A DNA stretch of 64,000 nucleotides, from NCBI GenBank assembly GCA_017406925.1, contig JAFQXO010000008.1:78784-142783 (forward strand). Reading direction: 5' to 3'. Shown here piece by piece: positions 1 through 7,833 of this stretch. The stretch's first letter is position 1; every line of letters begins with the position of its first letter. A program made the position numbers and the translations under genes. Source of the stretch: Eubacterium sp. (GTDB lineage Bacteria; Bacillota; Clostridia; Lachnospirales; Lachnospiraceae). A model generated the notes under the pieces. That model did no database searches. It was not told where the DNA came from and worked only from the letters and a program-made list of their open reading frames with translations.

Positions 1-1
1 C

Positions 2-490
2 AATGTCGGTGGTATCATCAACGATATCTCATCCAACCCAAATATGTACTTAGCAATATTGGCGTTCGCCATAACTATTGGCGTAGTATACGCCATCAGA
101 CGTATGTCTATCGACAATGCATGGGCTATCGCAATCGTTGCTGGTACAGTTTTAGATTTAGTTATCACTCTCGTATGTGGAATGATTTTCAGAGCAGACT
201 ACTTTGGAATCAAAGTGGTAGTTATCGGCTCTGCAGTTTCACTCGTGATTGCATATATTTTACAGTTCTTCGTTTTCTCTGTGGACTACTCCAGAACGGA
301 GCACACGCAGTTCGAGGATGACGAATATTATTACTACGTGAAGGCTGTGCCTAAAATTAATGTTACGGCGCCAGCTATGAACGTAAAGAGAATTAACGCA
401 CAACGTCGCAAAAAGACAGTTGCAAAGAGCGAAAAACCTGTTAAGGCAAGCGAGCAACCAGTTGCGACAAACGATAAAGTAAAGGAGTAG
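2..490 (+). CDS. Membrane protein, 5' end outside the window
   Basis: This reading frame is open from the first bases of the window, so the gene starts upstream; the first Met at 44 need not be the start. The visible part has about three hydrophobic segments (roughly codons 15-32, 40-60 and 65-88), then an Asp/Glu/Tyr-rich stretch and a basic, Lys/Arg-rich soluble tail ending in a TAG one base before the cdaA start. The one-base spacing to cdaA suggests an operon and translational coupling. I do not recognise the family; a polytopic inner-membrane protein with a cytoplasmic C-terminal tail is all the sequence supports. Two GGC/GCC mini-hairpins lie in it, at 58-73 and 77-96. Confidence 0.6.
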   Translation, partial: NVGGIINDISSNPNMYLAILAFAITIGVVYAIRRMSIDNAWAIAIVAGTVLDLVITLVCGMIFRADYFGIKVVVIGSAVSLVIAYILQFFVFSVDYSRTEHTQFEDDEYYYYVKAVPKINVTAPAMNVKRINAQRRKKTVAKSEKPVKASEQPVATNDKVKE

Positions 491-491
491 T

Positions 492-1355
492 ATGAACGTC
501 GTATTTCATACAGCCAAAAATTTCTTTGAAAAATACTTTACAGTCCCTAATGTCTACCTAAGTGACGCCGTAGAGATTATTGTAATAGCTATCTTGGTTT
601 ACTACTTGATAATCTGGTTCAGACGCACTAGGGCGGGCGTTCTTTTGAGGGGACTTCTTGTTGTGCTTGTACTTATGATTGTGGCTTCGATATTCCATTT
701 GACTACATTGCTTTGGATCTTCGAGAAGGCCATCAATGTAGGTATTATTGCTATGGTTATCATTTTCCAGCCTGAACTTAGAAGAGCCTTGGAGGAACTT
801 GGAAAGAAAAATCCTATCGTAAAGATTCTTAACATCGGTGACACTTACGACGAAAGATTTGATGACCGTACATTAGATGAAGTGCTCCGTGCTACGAACA
901 AGTTGAGCAAGGAAAAGACGGGAGCTTTGATTGTTATGTCAGGTGATATTGACCTTAAGCAATATACTGACACAGGAATCAAACTGGAAGCTGCTATTTC
1001 TAATCAGCTTCTTATCAACATATTTGAAAAGAATACACCACTCCACGATGGAGCAGTGGTATGCGAAGGCAATCATATCGTCGCAGCCACATGCTATCTA
1101 CCACTTTCGGATAGCAGAAACGTTCCTAAGGAACTGGGTACTAGACATAGAGCGGCTTTGGGCTTATCAGAAGTATCTGATGCTGCAATTATCGTTGTCT
1201 CGGAAGAGACAGGAAACATTTCATATGCAGGAGGCGGCAGACTGAAGTCTGACATTGATATCTCTCGTCTGAAGAGTGAACTTGAAGTGTTCCAGGATAA
1301 GGAAGTCACAAAGAAGGGCTTCTTCAAGAAGGGCGGTGAAGCAAGTGAAAAGTAG
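492..1355 (+). CDS. cdaA: Diadenylate cyclase CdaA (c-di-AMP synthase)
   Basis: CdaA condenses two ATP into the second messenger cyclic di-AMP, which controls potassium and osmolyte transport and cell-wall homeostasis in Firmicutes. The 287-residue protein has the family architecture: three N-terminal membrane helices (about residues 26-42, 50-70 and 78-92), then a cytoplasmic DAC domain. Both signature motifs are intact: DGA at 186-188 and the RHRAA motif at 218-222. Length is normal for the family. It is followed, with an 11-base overlap, by its usual regulator cdaR. glmM, which often completes this cluster, is not in view downstream; galE and an LCP protein follow instead. Confidence 0.96.
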   Translation: MNVVFHTAKNFFEKYFTVPNVYLSDAVEIIVIAILVYYLIIWFRRTRAGVLLRGLLVVLVLMIVASIFHLTTLLWIFEKAINVGIIAMVIIFQPELRRALEELGKKNPIVKILNIGDTYDERFDDRTLDEVLRATNKLSKEKTGALIVMSGDIDLKQYTDTGIKLEAAISNQLLINIFEKNTPLHDGAVVCEGNHIVAATCYLPLSDSRNVPKELGTRHRAALGLSEVSDAAIIVVSEETGNISYAGGGRLKSDIDISRLKSELEVFQDKEVTKKGFFKKGGEASEK

Positions 1356-2313
1356 ATTTAAGAGATTCTTCACGCAGAACATCGCCATTAAAATTTTATC
1401 AATAATAATTGCCATTCTTATTTGGGTAACGATAGTAAATATCAGCGACCCAGTTAAGACGGTGACTATTTACAATATTCCAGTAACTATTACGGACCAA
1501 AAGGTTCTTACAGAAAAGGGTGAGACTTACGATGTTGTATCTGATCAAGATATCAATATCTCGATTTCTGGAAAGCGTTTTCTGGTTAGCAGTCTTTCGG
1601 ATGATGATTTTAAGGCTACAGCTTCGCTAGCAGATCTTTCTAGCGTAAACGCTATCCCTATCACTGTAAGGGCGAAGGATAATTCGGTTCAAAAGAGAAT
1701 CAACATAGTTGATAAATCGGAATCGACCATTAAGGTTAAGATTGAGAAGTTAGTTACTATGTCATATCCTGTTCAGGTTAAGTACACTGGTTCAACAGCT
1801 GAAAACTATGTGGCCATAAGCGAGACTACATCTGTTGATCATGTGAAAGTGCGCGCGCCTGAGTCAGTTCACAATATGATTGGCAAGGTGGCGGCGCTCT
1901 GCAATCTTCATGATGCCGACAAAGATTTCACTAAGAAGTGTCGCTTGGTTATTCTGGACAAGGAGGATAAGGTGATTGCACCTAAGCACACAAAGATTAG
2001 TAGAAAGAAAGTGAAAGTCAGTGTGCACTTAGGTCAGACTAAGACTGTTCCTATTAGAGTAACGACAAAGTCTAAACCACCTAAAGGATATAAGATTAAG
2101 AGCGTAAAGCTTTCGCAAAATACAGTTAAGTTGGTTGGCGATTCTGACATTTTGAAAGATGTAAAAGAATTGCACATCAAGTCTAAAGCGAAGCTTTCAA
2201 ATAAAAAGAAGACTACTAAAGTTTTGATTAATATGTTGAAGTCATTGCCTGATGGCACAGCCATCAATGGCAACAATGCTTTGACCGTGACTTACGTTAT
2301 TACTAAGAAGTAA
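1345..2313 (+). CDS. cdaR: CdaA regulator CdaR (YbbR-domain protein)
   Basis: CdaR is a membrane-anchored extracytoplasmic protein that binds CdaA and modulates its activity. I chose the GTG at 1345: it lies behind a GGCGGTGA purine stretch, overlaps the end of cdaA by 11 bases and gives a 322-residue protein starting VKSRFKRFF. The open frame extends upstream to an ATG at 1276, but that part only re-reads cdaA. One N-terminal membrane helix (about residues 13-35, following a basic segment) is followed by repeated beta-rich YbbR modules of roughly 80 residues each, ending Lys-rich. Gene order and overlap fit co-translation with cdaA. A bulged hairpin lies near the 3' end (2245-2273). Confidence 0.9.
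   Translation: MKSRFKRFFTQNIAIKILSIIIAILIWVTIVNISDPVKTVTIYNIPVTITDQKVLTEKGETYDVVSDQDINISISGKRFLVSSLSDDDFKATASLADLSSVNAIPITVRAKDNSVQKRINIVDKSESTIKVKIEKLVTMSYPVQVKYTGSTAENYVAISETTSVDHVKVRAPESVHNMIGKVAALCNLHDADKDFTKKCRLVILDKEDKVIAPKHTKISRKKVKVSVHLGQTKTVPIRVTTKSKPPKGYKIKSVKLSQNTVKLVGDSDILKDVKELHIKSKAKLSNKKKTTKVLINMLKSLPDGTAINGNNALTVTYVITKK
2245..2273 (+). repeat. Compound GGC/GCC hairpin inside cdaR
   Basis: Arms TTGCC (2245-2249) and GGCAA (2269-2273) enclose a second perfect stem, TGATGGC (2250-2256) and GCCATCA (2260-2266) around an ACA loop. Together they make a 12-bp stem with a two-base bulge. It is one of the longest in-gene members of the dispersed mini-hairpin family seen across this window. 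Confidence 0.6.
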
Positions 2314-2326
2314 CTGAGGAGTTTTT

Positions 2327-3349
2327 ATGAGTACTATTTTGGTGACAGGTGGAGCCGGATTTATCGGAAGCCATACTGTCGTAGAACTTTTGGAGTCGGG
2401 TTACGATGTGGTAGTCGTTGACAACCTATCAAACTCATCCAAAGAATCCTTAAATAGAGTTGAAAAGATTACGGGAAAGCCTGTAAAATTTTATGAGGCT
2501 GACATCGCAGATACAGAAGCGATGAATCAGATCTTCGACGAGAATGATATCTATGCGGTTATCCACTTCGCAGGTCTTAAGGCTGTGGGCGAGTCCGTGG
2601 AGAAACCTTTAGAATATTATAAGAACAACATTTCTGGCACTATTGAAATGTGTGATGTTATGAGAAAGCACGGTGTTAAGAATATTATTTTTAGTTCTTC
2701 AGCGACTGTGTACGGAGATCCAGAGACTGTCCCTATTACAGAGGATTGCCCAAAGGGCATATGTACGAATCCTTATGGTTGGACGAAGTCGATGCTCGAG
2801 CAGATTTTGACGGATATACAAGTGGCAGATCCAGAGTGGAATGTTATTTTGCTTCGTTACTTCAATCCAATCGGCGCTCACAAGAGTGGTTTGATAGGTG
2901 AGGATCCAAATGGAATTCCAAACAATCTCATGCCTTACATCACAAAGGTTGCAACGGGTGAGCTTCCTAAGCTCAATGTCTGGGGCAACGATTATCCTAC
3001 AAAGGATGGAACAGGAGTGCGAGATTACATTCACGTTGTTGACTTGGCTCAGGGCCATGTGTGTGCCATTGCCAAGTTAGATGAGAATGTTGGAACTAAG
3101 ATTTATAACCTTGGCACTGGCAATGGATACAGTGTGCTAGAGGTAGTAAATAACTTTATTGAAGCGAGTGGCGTAGATGTGCCTTATGAAATAGCACCTA
3201 GACGTCCGGGGGATATTGCAGAGTGTTATGCAGATCCTTCATTGGCTAAGAAAGAACTTGGCTGGGAAGCCAAGTATGGTATCCGTGAGATGTGTGCAGA
3301 CTCATGGAACTGGCAAAAGAACAACCCTGAAGGATATGGAGAGAAGTAA
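2327..3349 (+). CDS. galE: UDP-glucose 4-epimerase
   Basis: GalE interconverts UDP-glucose and UDP-galactose using tightly bound NAD, supplying galactose for wall polymers and the Leloir pathway. The 340-residue length is typical. The N-terminal Rossmann motif TGGAGFIGS (about residues 7-15) and the SDR catalytic elements are visible: the SSSATVYG strand near 125 and YGWTK near 150. The start ATG follows a good TGAGGAG site. The stop overlaps the next start by one base (TAATG), so galE and the LCP gene are probably translated together, which suits a role in surface polysaccharide supply. A 7-bp GGC/GCC hairpin sits at 3256-3275. Confidence 0.95.
   Translation: MSTILVTGGAGFIGSHTVVELLESGYDVVVVDNLSNSSKESLNRVEKITGKPVKFYEADIADTEAMNQIFDENDIYAVIHFAGLKAVGESVEKPLEYYKNNISGTIEMCDVMRKHGVKNIIFSSSATVYGDPETVPITEDCPKGICTNPYGWTKSMLEQILTDIQVADPEWNVILLRYFNPIGAHKSGLIGEDPNGIPNNLMPYITKVATGELPKLNVWGNDYPTKDGTGVRDYIHVVDLAQGHVCAIAKLDENVGTKIYNLGTGNGYSVLEVVNNFIEASGVDVPYEIAPRRPGDIAECYADPSLAKKELGWEAKYGIREMCADSWNWQKNNPEGYGEK
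3256..3275 (+). repeat. GGC/GCC mini-hairpin in galE
   Basis: Perfect 7-bp arms ACTTGGC (3256-3262) and GCCAAGT (3269-3275) around a 6-base loop. GGC and GCC are both whole codons here. Confidence 0.6.
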
Positions 3350-4656
3350 TGAGTAAATCACCGCGACAAAAGTTAAAAACTACAAGAAGATGGAAGAAAG
3401 TGCTGATATTTGTAGAAGCATTGTTTATCGCTCTCATCTTATTTGGTATTACGGTTTGGGCCGTACCACCAGTAAAGACTGAAACGATAAAAGTGGCTTC
3501 TAAGACGCAAGTAGGCCGATGGATTATTTCATGGCTTGCCGCACAGGCATACGATGACAGCGTATTCGACGCAGAGTTTGATTCATCGAAGTTGCAAACT
3601 AATGCACTTAAATATAATTACTCGAAAGAGTACACTAACTTTGTTATGTTTGGCGTGGACTCACGCCAAGGAGAAGTGGATGCTTCTAACAGTGACTCGA
3701 TTTTGATAGTTAGCATTCACAACACTAACGGCAAGGTAAAGATGGTTTCTGTATATCGTGATACTATGCTTGGAATCTATGATAAGCAGGGTACAATGAC
3801 AGGAATCTCGAAGGTTAACTCAGCATTTGCCGGAGGAGGACCGGAGGCAGCCATCAACACCTTGAACAAGAATCTCGACTTGGATTTGAAAGATTATGTG
3901 ACTTTGAACTTCGCGGGAGTGGCAGAGGTTATCGATACTCTTGGTGGAATCGAAGTTAACTTGAATGATGATGAATTCCAGCAGTTGAACAAACATCTTA
4001 AGAGTACGAAAAGTTCAACTGGTGCGAAGTCAAAGAAGATAAAGAGAAAAGGTAGACATATTAGACTCAACGGTATCCAGGCTGCGACATACTGTCGTAT
4101 ACGTAAGGCGACTTTCGTAGATCCAGATACAGGTGATAAGGTGAGCAACGATTTCGGTCGTGCCGCTAGACAGCGTAGCGTTATCATGAAGCTAGTCGAC
4201 AAGGCAAAGAAAGCCGGCGTAAGCGATCTTCAGAATATGGTTAATACAGTTCTAAATACTGATACACCAAAGAAGAAGAGAGTGCTAGCGACAAGTTTCC
4301 CATTTGACGACATTATAAATATGATTCCTATCGTATTTAACTTTGACTTGGATGGAAGCGCTGGATTCCCATCGACGCTTGATACAGCGACAGTGGATGG
4401 CGCTAGTTACGTTATTCCACAGGGCTTGAGTGCTAATGTTTCTAAATTGCATGAGTTCTTGTATGATGAAAAAGATTACCAACCTACACCTACAGTAAAT
4501 GAGTTGGGCAATCAGATTACCAACAAGACTGGAATCAGTGAATTGTCAGAAGGTTACGATCCACTTAAGATTGAGAACTTGGTTAAGGAATCAGAAAAAC
4601 CTATTAGCACTGATTATGATTATGACGACAAAGGTAAGAGCGAATATAACAGATAA
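3349..4656 (+). CDS. LytR-CpsA-Psr (LCP) family cell-wall glycopolymer ligase
   Basis: LCP enzymes transfer lipid-linked glycopolymers such as teichoic acids or capsule onto peptidoglycan at the outer membrane face. The 435-residue protein has a basic cytoplasmic N-terminus, one membrane helix (about residues 18-38) and an extracellular LCP domain beginning near residue 98. It carries the expected pattern: FGVDSR, SDSILIVS, VSVYRDT, the NSAFAGGGP region, then a DTLGGI segment and a later Arg-rich R-x-R-x4-D/R patch. The C-terminal 100 residues are less conserved and polar. It overlaps galE by one base and is followed by a terminator at 4686-4712, closing the cdaA-cdaR-galE-lcp run. Confidence 0.92.
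   Translation: MSKSPRQKLKTTRRWKKVLIFVEALFIALILFGITVWAVPPVKTETIKVASKTQVGRWIISWLAAQAYDDSVFDAEFDSSKLQTNALKYNYSKEYTNFVMFGVDSRQGEVDASNSDSILIVSIHNTNGKVKMVSVYRDTMLGIYDKQGTMTGISKVNSAFAGGGPEAAINTLNKNLDLDLKDYVTLNFAGVAEVIDTLGGIEVNLNDDEFQQLNKHLKSTKSSTGAKSKKIKRKGRHIRLNGIQAATYCRIRKATFVDPDTGDKVSNDFGRAARQRSVIMKLVDKAKKAGVSDLQNMVNTVLNTDTPKKKRVLATSFPFDDIINMIPIVFNFDLDGSAGFPSTLDTATVDGASYVIPQGLSANVSKLHEFLYDEKDYQPTPTVNELGNQITNKTGISELSEGYDPLKIENLVKESEKPISTDYDYDDKGKSEYNR
3650..3669 (+). repeat. GGC/GCC mini-hairpin in the LCP gene
   Basis: Perfect 8-bp arms TTGGCGTG (3650-3657) and CACGCCAA (3662-3669) around a GACT loop. It is among the longest perfect in-gene members of the dispersed family. Confidence 0.65.
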
Positions 4657-4685
4657 TTCGCTAGAGGGGGAATACATTTTTTAGG

Positions 4686-4712
4686 AAAAGGGCATCGTTA
4701 GATGCTCTTTTT
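4686..4712 (+). terminator. Rho-independent terminator after the LCP gene
   Basis: Stem GGGCATC (4690-4696) with GATGCTC (4701-4707), one G-U pair, loop GTTA, flanked by an A-run before and a run of seven or more T after. It lies about 30 bases after the LCP stop. Confidence 0.85.
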
Positions 4713-4817
4713 TTCTTTGCAAAATTCTTTACACTTTCATCACTAGATGTACACAAAATGGACACAAAATAAGTTTAGAATTTATTTCAGAATAGGAACT
4801 TTGAAAGGAGTAAACAA

Positions 4818-6218
4818 ATGTTTTACGAAGATCCAAATTTTGAAAACAATGAATTTGATAACAACGATTTTGACAATAACACATCAGACAACAATGGTGG
4901 CAAAAAGAAGAATCATAGGAGTGTCATCGTTCTGATAATTGTTGCAGTAGCATGTGTTATATTTATAGGCTTGGGAAGTCTGGCGGCTATCATTATCAAT
5001 AATGATGCAGGCAGAGACCTTTTGAGCAAGCAAAACGCAACGCAGCAGGAGACAGTGAACACTGTAGGCTCGACGGACGATTCAGATAGTGCTATCAGTT
5101 CTACAGAGCCGGGTTCTGTGACAGTTACAGATGTGTCAGGTATAGTGGACAAATGTATGCCATCTATCGTGGCTATTACTAGCACTACATTGGTAGAGCA
5201 AAACAATAGCAATGACATTTTCGATTACTATTTCGGTGAAGGTGGAAGTGGTAACAGTAACGGAAATCAGAAGCAGACATACGAACAGCAGGCAGCTGGT
5301 TCAGGAATCATCGTTGGTGAGAATAAGTCAGAACTTTTGATAGTTACAAACAGTCACGTTATCGACGATGCTGACAAACTTCAGGTTCAGTTCTATGGAC
5401 AGACTGGAAAGAAGGGTGTCACAGCATCTCTCAAGGGAAATGAGTCATCACAGGAGATTGCTATTCTATCAGTTAAGAAATCTGCGATCCCTGCAGACAT
5501 TATGAAGAATATTAAGAAAGCATCGCTTGGCGATTCAGAAACAGTTAAGGTTGGCCAGGGTGTCGTTGCCATCGGCAATGCTCTAGGCTACGGACAGTCA
5601 GTTACATCTGGCATCGTTTCAGCAAAAGATCGTACAGCAGAGGTTGAGAATAAAAAACTTACACTTATCCAGACAGACGCAGCTATCAATGGTGGTAATT
5701 CAGGTGGAGCACTTCTAGATCAGAATGGAAAAGTTATCGGCATCAATGTAATGAAGTATTCATCTAGTGGAACATCGTCTATGGCTAGCGTAGAAGGAAT
5801 GGGATTTGCTATTCCTATCTCAAAGGTTAAGAGTGTTATATCAAATCTTGAGAAACAGAAGACTCGTACAAAAGTGTCTGCGAATAAGCAGGGATGGTTA
5901 GGCATCTCAGGACAGGATGTAACTAGTGAAGTATCACAGATTTACTCAATGCCAGAGGGAGTGTTGGTATATCAGACTTCAAAGGGTGGTCCAGCTGATG
6001 ATGCAGGCATCAAAGCAAAAGATATCATCACTAAAGTTGATGGCCAGACAGTGGACTCTATGGAATCATTGCAGAACATCTTAGAGTACTACAAGGCTGG
6101 CGAGACAGTTAAGGTGACTGTTGAGCGACCAAGTACTGGTTCATCGTATAAAGAAGAAACATTTAGCGTGAAATTGGGTGATAAAAGCGCAGTTTCAGGC
6201 TTGCAGACTAATGACTAA
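4818..6218 (+). CDS. HtrA/DegP-type trypsin-like serine protease with PDZ domain
   Basis: HtrA proteases degrade misfolded proteins at the outer face of the membrane. The 466-residue protein has an unusual Asn/Asp-rich cytoplasmic head (residues 1-28), a membrane helix (about 35-60), a Ser/Thr-rich linker, an S1C protease domain (about 108-345) and one PDZ domain (about 365-450). His180 (NSHVID) and the nucleophile Ser295 (GNSGG) are in place. At the position of the catalytic Asp (DIA in DegP) the sequence reads QEIAIL, so Glu213 replaces Asp. The AAAGGAG site at 4803-4809 fixes the ATG at 4818. It is a single-gene unit between two terminators. Confidence 0.93.
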   Translation: MFYEDPNFENNEFDNNDFDNNTSDNNGGKKKNHRSVIVLIIVAVACVIFIGLGSLAAIIINNDAGRDLLSKQNATQQETVNTVGSTDDSDSAISSTEPGSVTVTDVSGIVDKCMPSIVAITSTTLVEQNNSNDIFDYYFGEGGSGNSNGNQKQTYEQQAAGSGIIVGENKSELLIVTNSHVIDDADKLQVQFYGQTGKKGVTASLKGNESSQEIAILSVKKSAIPADIMKNIKKASLGDSETVKVGQGVVAIGNALGYGQSVTSGIVSAKDRTAEVENKKLTLIQTDAAINGGNSGGALLDQNGKVIGINVMKYSSSGTSSMASVEGMGFAIPISKVKSVISNLEKQKTRTKVSANKQGWLGISGQDVTSEVSQIYSMPEGVLVYQTSKGGPADDAGIKAKDIITKVDGQTVDSMESLQNILEYYKAGETVKVTVERPSTGSSYKEETFSVKLGDKSAVSGLQTND

Positions 6219-6258
6219 TAGATTATAAAACAAATGTTTTATTCCTCCCCTTTTGTGG

Positions 6259-6286
6259 TTGGCCTCGTGTTTGTACACGAGGCCAA
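6259..6286 (+). terminator. Long hairpin terminator after htrA
   Basis: Perfect 12-bp stem, TTGGCCTCGTGT (6259-6270) with ACACGAGGCCAA (6275-6286), loop TTGT. The 3' tail (TTTATG) is only weakly T-rich, so termination strength is uncertain. Its ends carry the TTGGC/GCCAA core found elsewhere in the window. Confidence 0.7.
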
Positions 6287-6299
6287 TTTATGCTAAAAT
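6271..6299 (+). promoter_or_regulatory. Candidate clpX promoter inside the htrA terminator
   Basis: TTGTAC (6271-6276), 17-base spacer, TAAAAT (6294-6299). The -35 element begins in the loop of the htrA terminator hairpin and the spacer covers its 3' arm. The clpX start is about 70 bases downstream. Confidence 0.5.
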
Positions 6300-6368
6300 A
6301 TCGAAAGTGGACTGGTGTGTCCAATATCGAAAAATGGCCGATTTTTAGGCGGATTTTTGGAGAAAAAA

Positions 6369-7817
6369 ATGTATAACGACGACGAAAATATTAACGAAAA
6401 TAACATAGATGAAGTAACTGATGAATCATCAGAAAACGCAGACGAAAATGTCACAAAAGATGATTCAAAACAGGATGAATATGAGAAGGTTTGCTACGTT
6501 TGTCGCAGGCCTGAAAGTAAAGCCGGTCATATGGTAAATATGCCTGGCAATATTCATATATGTCAGGACTGCTTGCAGAAGAGTTTTGACAGCATGAGTC
6601 ATATGGGTATGAATATGACTATCAGCAAGGATGAACTCGAGGAACTTTTGAAATCTCCAGGCGTTCACATGATGACACCAGAGGATTTCAGAAACAGCGT
6701 GCCTGAAAAACAAAAGATTAAGAAGAAATCAAAGGATGACGAGAAGAAGCCACTGATCGACATCAATAAGATTCCAGCCCCGCATGTCATAAAGGGAATG
6801 TTGGACGACTATGTAATCGGTCAGGAGCATGCGAAGAAGATTATGTCTGTCGCAGTTTACAACCACTATAAGCGCGTGGCCACGAATACGATGGACGAAA
6901 TCGAGATAGATAAGTCGAATATGCTTATGATTGGACCGACAGGTTCAGGAAAGACTTACATGGTTCGCACGCTTGCAAGACTCTTAGATGTGCCTTTGGC
7001 AATAACCGATGCCACATCTCTCACAGAGGCTGGCTACATCGGTGATGATATCGAGTCTGTTGTCAGCAAGCTGCTCGCAGCAGCTGACAATGATGTTGAG
7101 AGAGCAGAGACAGGCATCATATTCATAGATGAGATTGATAAGATTGCAAAGAAGAACACTGAACGTAGCCGTGATGTGAGCGGTGAGTCAGTTCAACAGG
7201 GTATGCTCAAACTCTTAGAGGGTAGTGAGGTGGAAGTACCAGTCGGTGCGACTAGCAAAAACGCTATGGTTCCGCTAGCTACTGTGAATACAAGAAATAT
7301 CTTATTCATATGTGGTGGAGCATTCCCAGATTTAGATGATATCGTAAAGGAACGTCTGAACAAGCAGGCGGGTATCGGATTTAGAAGCGAACTATCAGAC
7401 AAGTATGAAAATGACCCCGATGTCGTTAAGAATTTCAACGCTGATGATTTACGTGAGTTTGGAATGATTCCGGAGTTTTTGGGAAGACTTCCGATTATGT
7501 TTACATTAGATACATTGACGGAAGATATGTTAGTTCAGATTTTGACAGATCCGAAAAATGCGATTATTGAGCAGTACAAGAAATTGCTCGAGCTCGATGA
7601 GGTAAATCTTAAGTTTACTAATGGAGCACTTCATTCCATAGCGAAAAAGGCTATTGAGAGGAAGACTGGAGCGAGAGCACTACGTGCAATATTAGAAGAG
7701 ATAATGCTCGACATTATGTACGAGATTCCTAAAGATGACAACATCGGAACAGTGACTGTGACGAAAGAGTGCATCGAGGATAATAAAGGACCAAAGATAG
7801 AAATGAGAGGGGCTTAG
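6369..7817 (+). CDS. clpX: ATP-dependent Clp protease ATP-binding subunit ClpX
   Basis: ClpX unfolds tagged proteins and feeds them to ClpP. The open frame extends to an ATG at 6315, but the GGAG site fits the ATG at 6369, giving 482 residues. An Asp/Glu/Asn-rich head of about 40 residues precedes the C4 zinc domain (Cys42, 45, 65, 68). The AAA+ core has Walker A GPTGSGKT (189-196), Walker B IIFIDEID (250-257), the RDVSGESVQQG pore-loop region near 270 and the ClpP-docking IGF loop (336-338), with sensor 2 GARALR near the end. The acidic head is longer than in typical ClpX. No clpP or tig gene is adjacent; proS follows. Confidence 0.93.
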   Translation: MYNDDENINENNIDEVTDESSENADENVTKDDSKQDEYEKVCYVCRRPESKAGHMVNMPGNIHICQDCLQKSFDSMSHMGMNMTISKDELEELLKSPGVHMMTPEDFRNSVPEKQKIKKKSKDDEKKPLIDINKIPAPHVIKGMLDDYVIGQEHAKKIMSVAVYNHYKRVATNTMDEIEIDKSNMLMIGPTGSGKTYMVRTLARLLDVPLAITDATSLTEAGYIGDDIESVVSKLLAAADNDVERAETGIIFIDEIDKIAKKNTERSRDVSGESVQQGMLKLLEGSEVEVPVGATSKNAMVPLATVNTRNILFICGGAFPDLDDIVKERLNKQAGIGFRSELSDKYENDPDVVKNFNADDLREFGMIPEFLGRLPIMFTLDTLTEDMLVQILTDPKNAIIEQYKKLLELDEVNLKFTNGALHSIAKKAIERKTGARALRAILEEIMLDIMYEIPKDDNIGTVTVTKECIEDNKGPKIEMRGA

Positions 7818-7833
7818 AGCCCTGGGAGGTATT

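Noticed and set aside
1276-1344. Upstream ATG of cdaR deep inside cdaA
   Set aside because: It only re-reads cdaA in another frame; GTG 1345 gives the basic head and membrane helix typical of CdaR.
1621-1665. Small inverted repeats around TAGCGTAAACGCTA in cdaR
   Set aside because: A similar word occurs at 24610, but only these two copies were seen and the coded residues (S-V-N-A) explain both.
6315-6368. Upstream ATG of clpX
   Set aside because: No ribosome site before it; GGAG lies properly before ATG 6369, and the extra residues are not ClpX-like.
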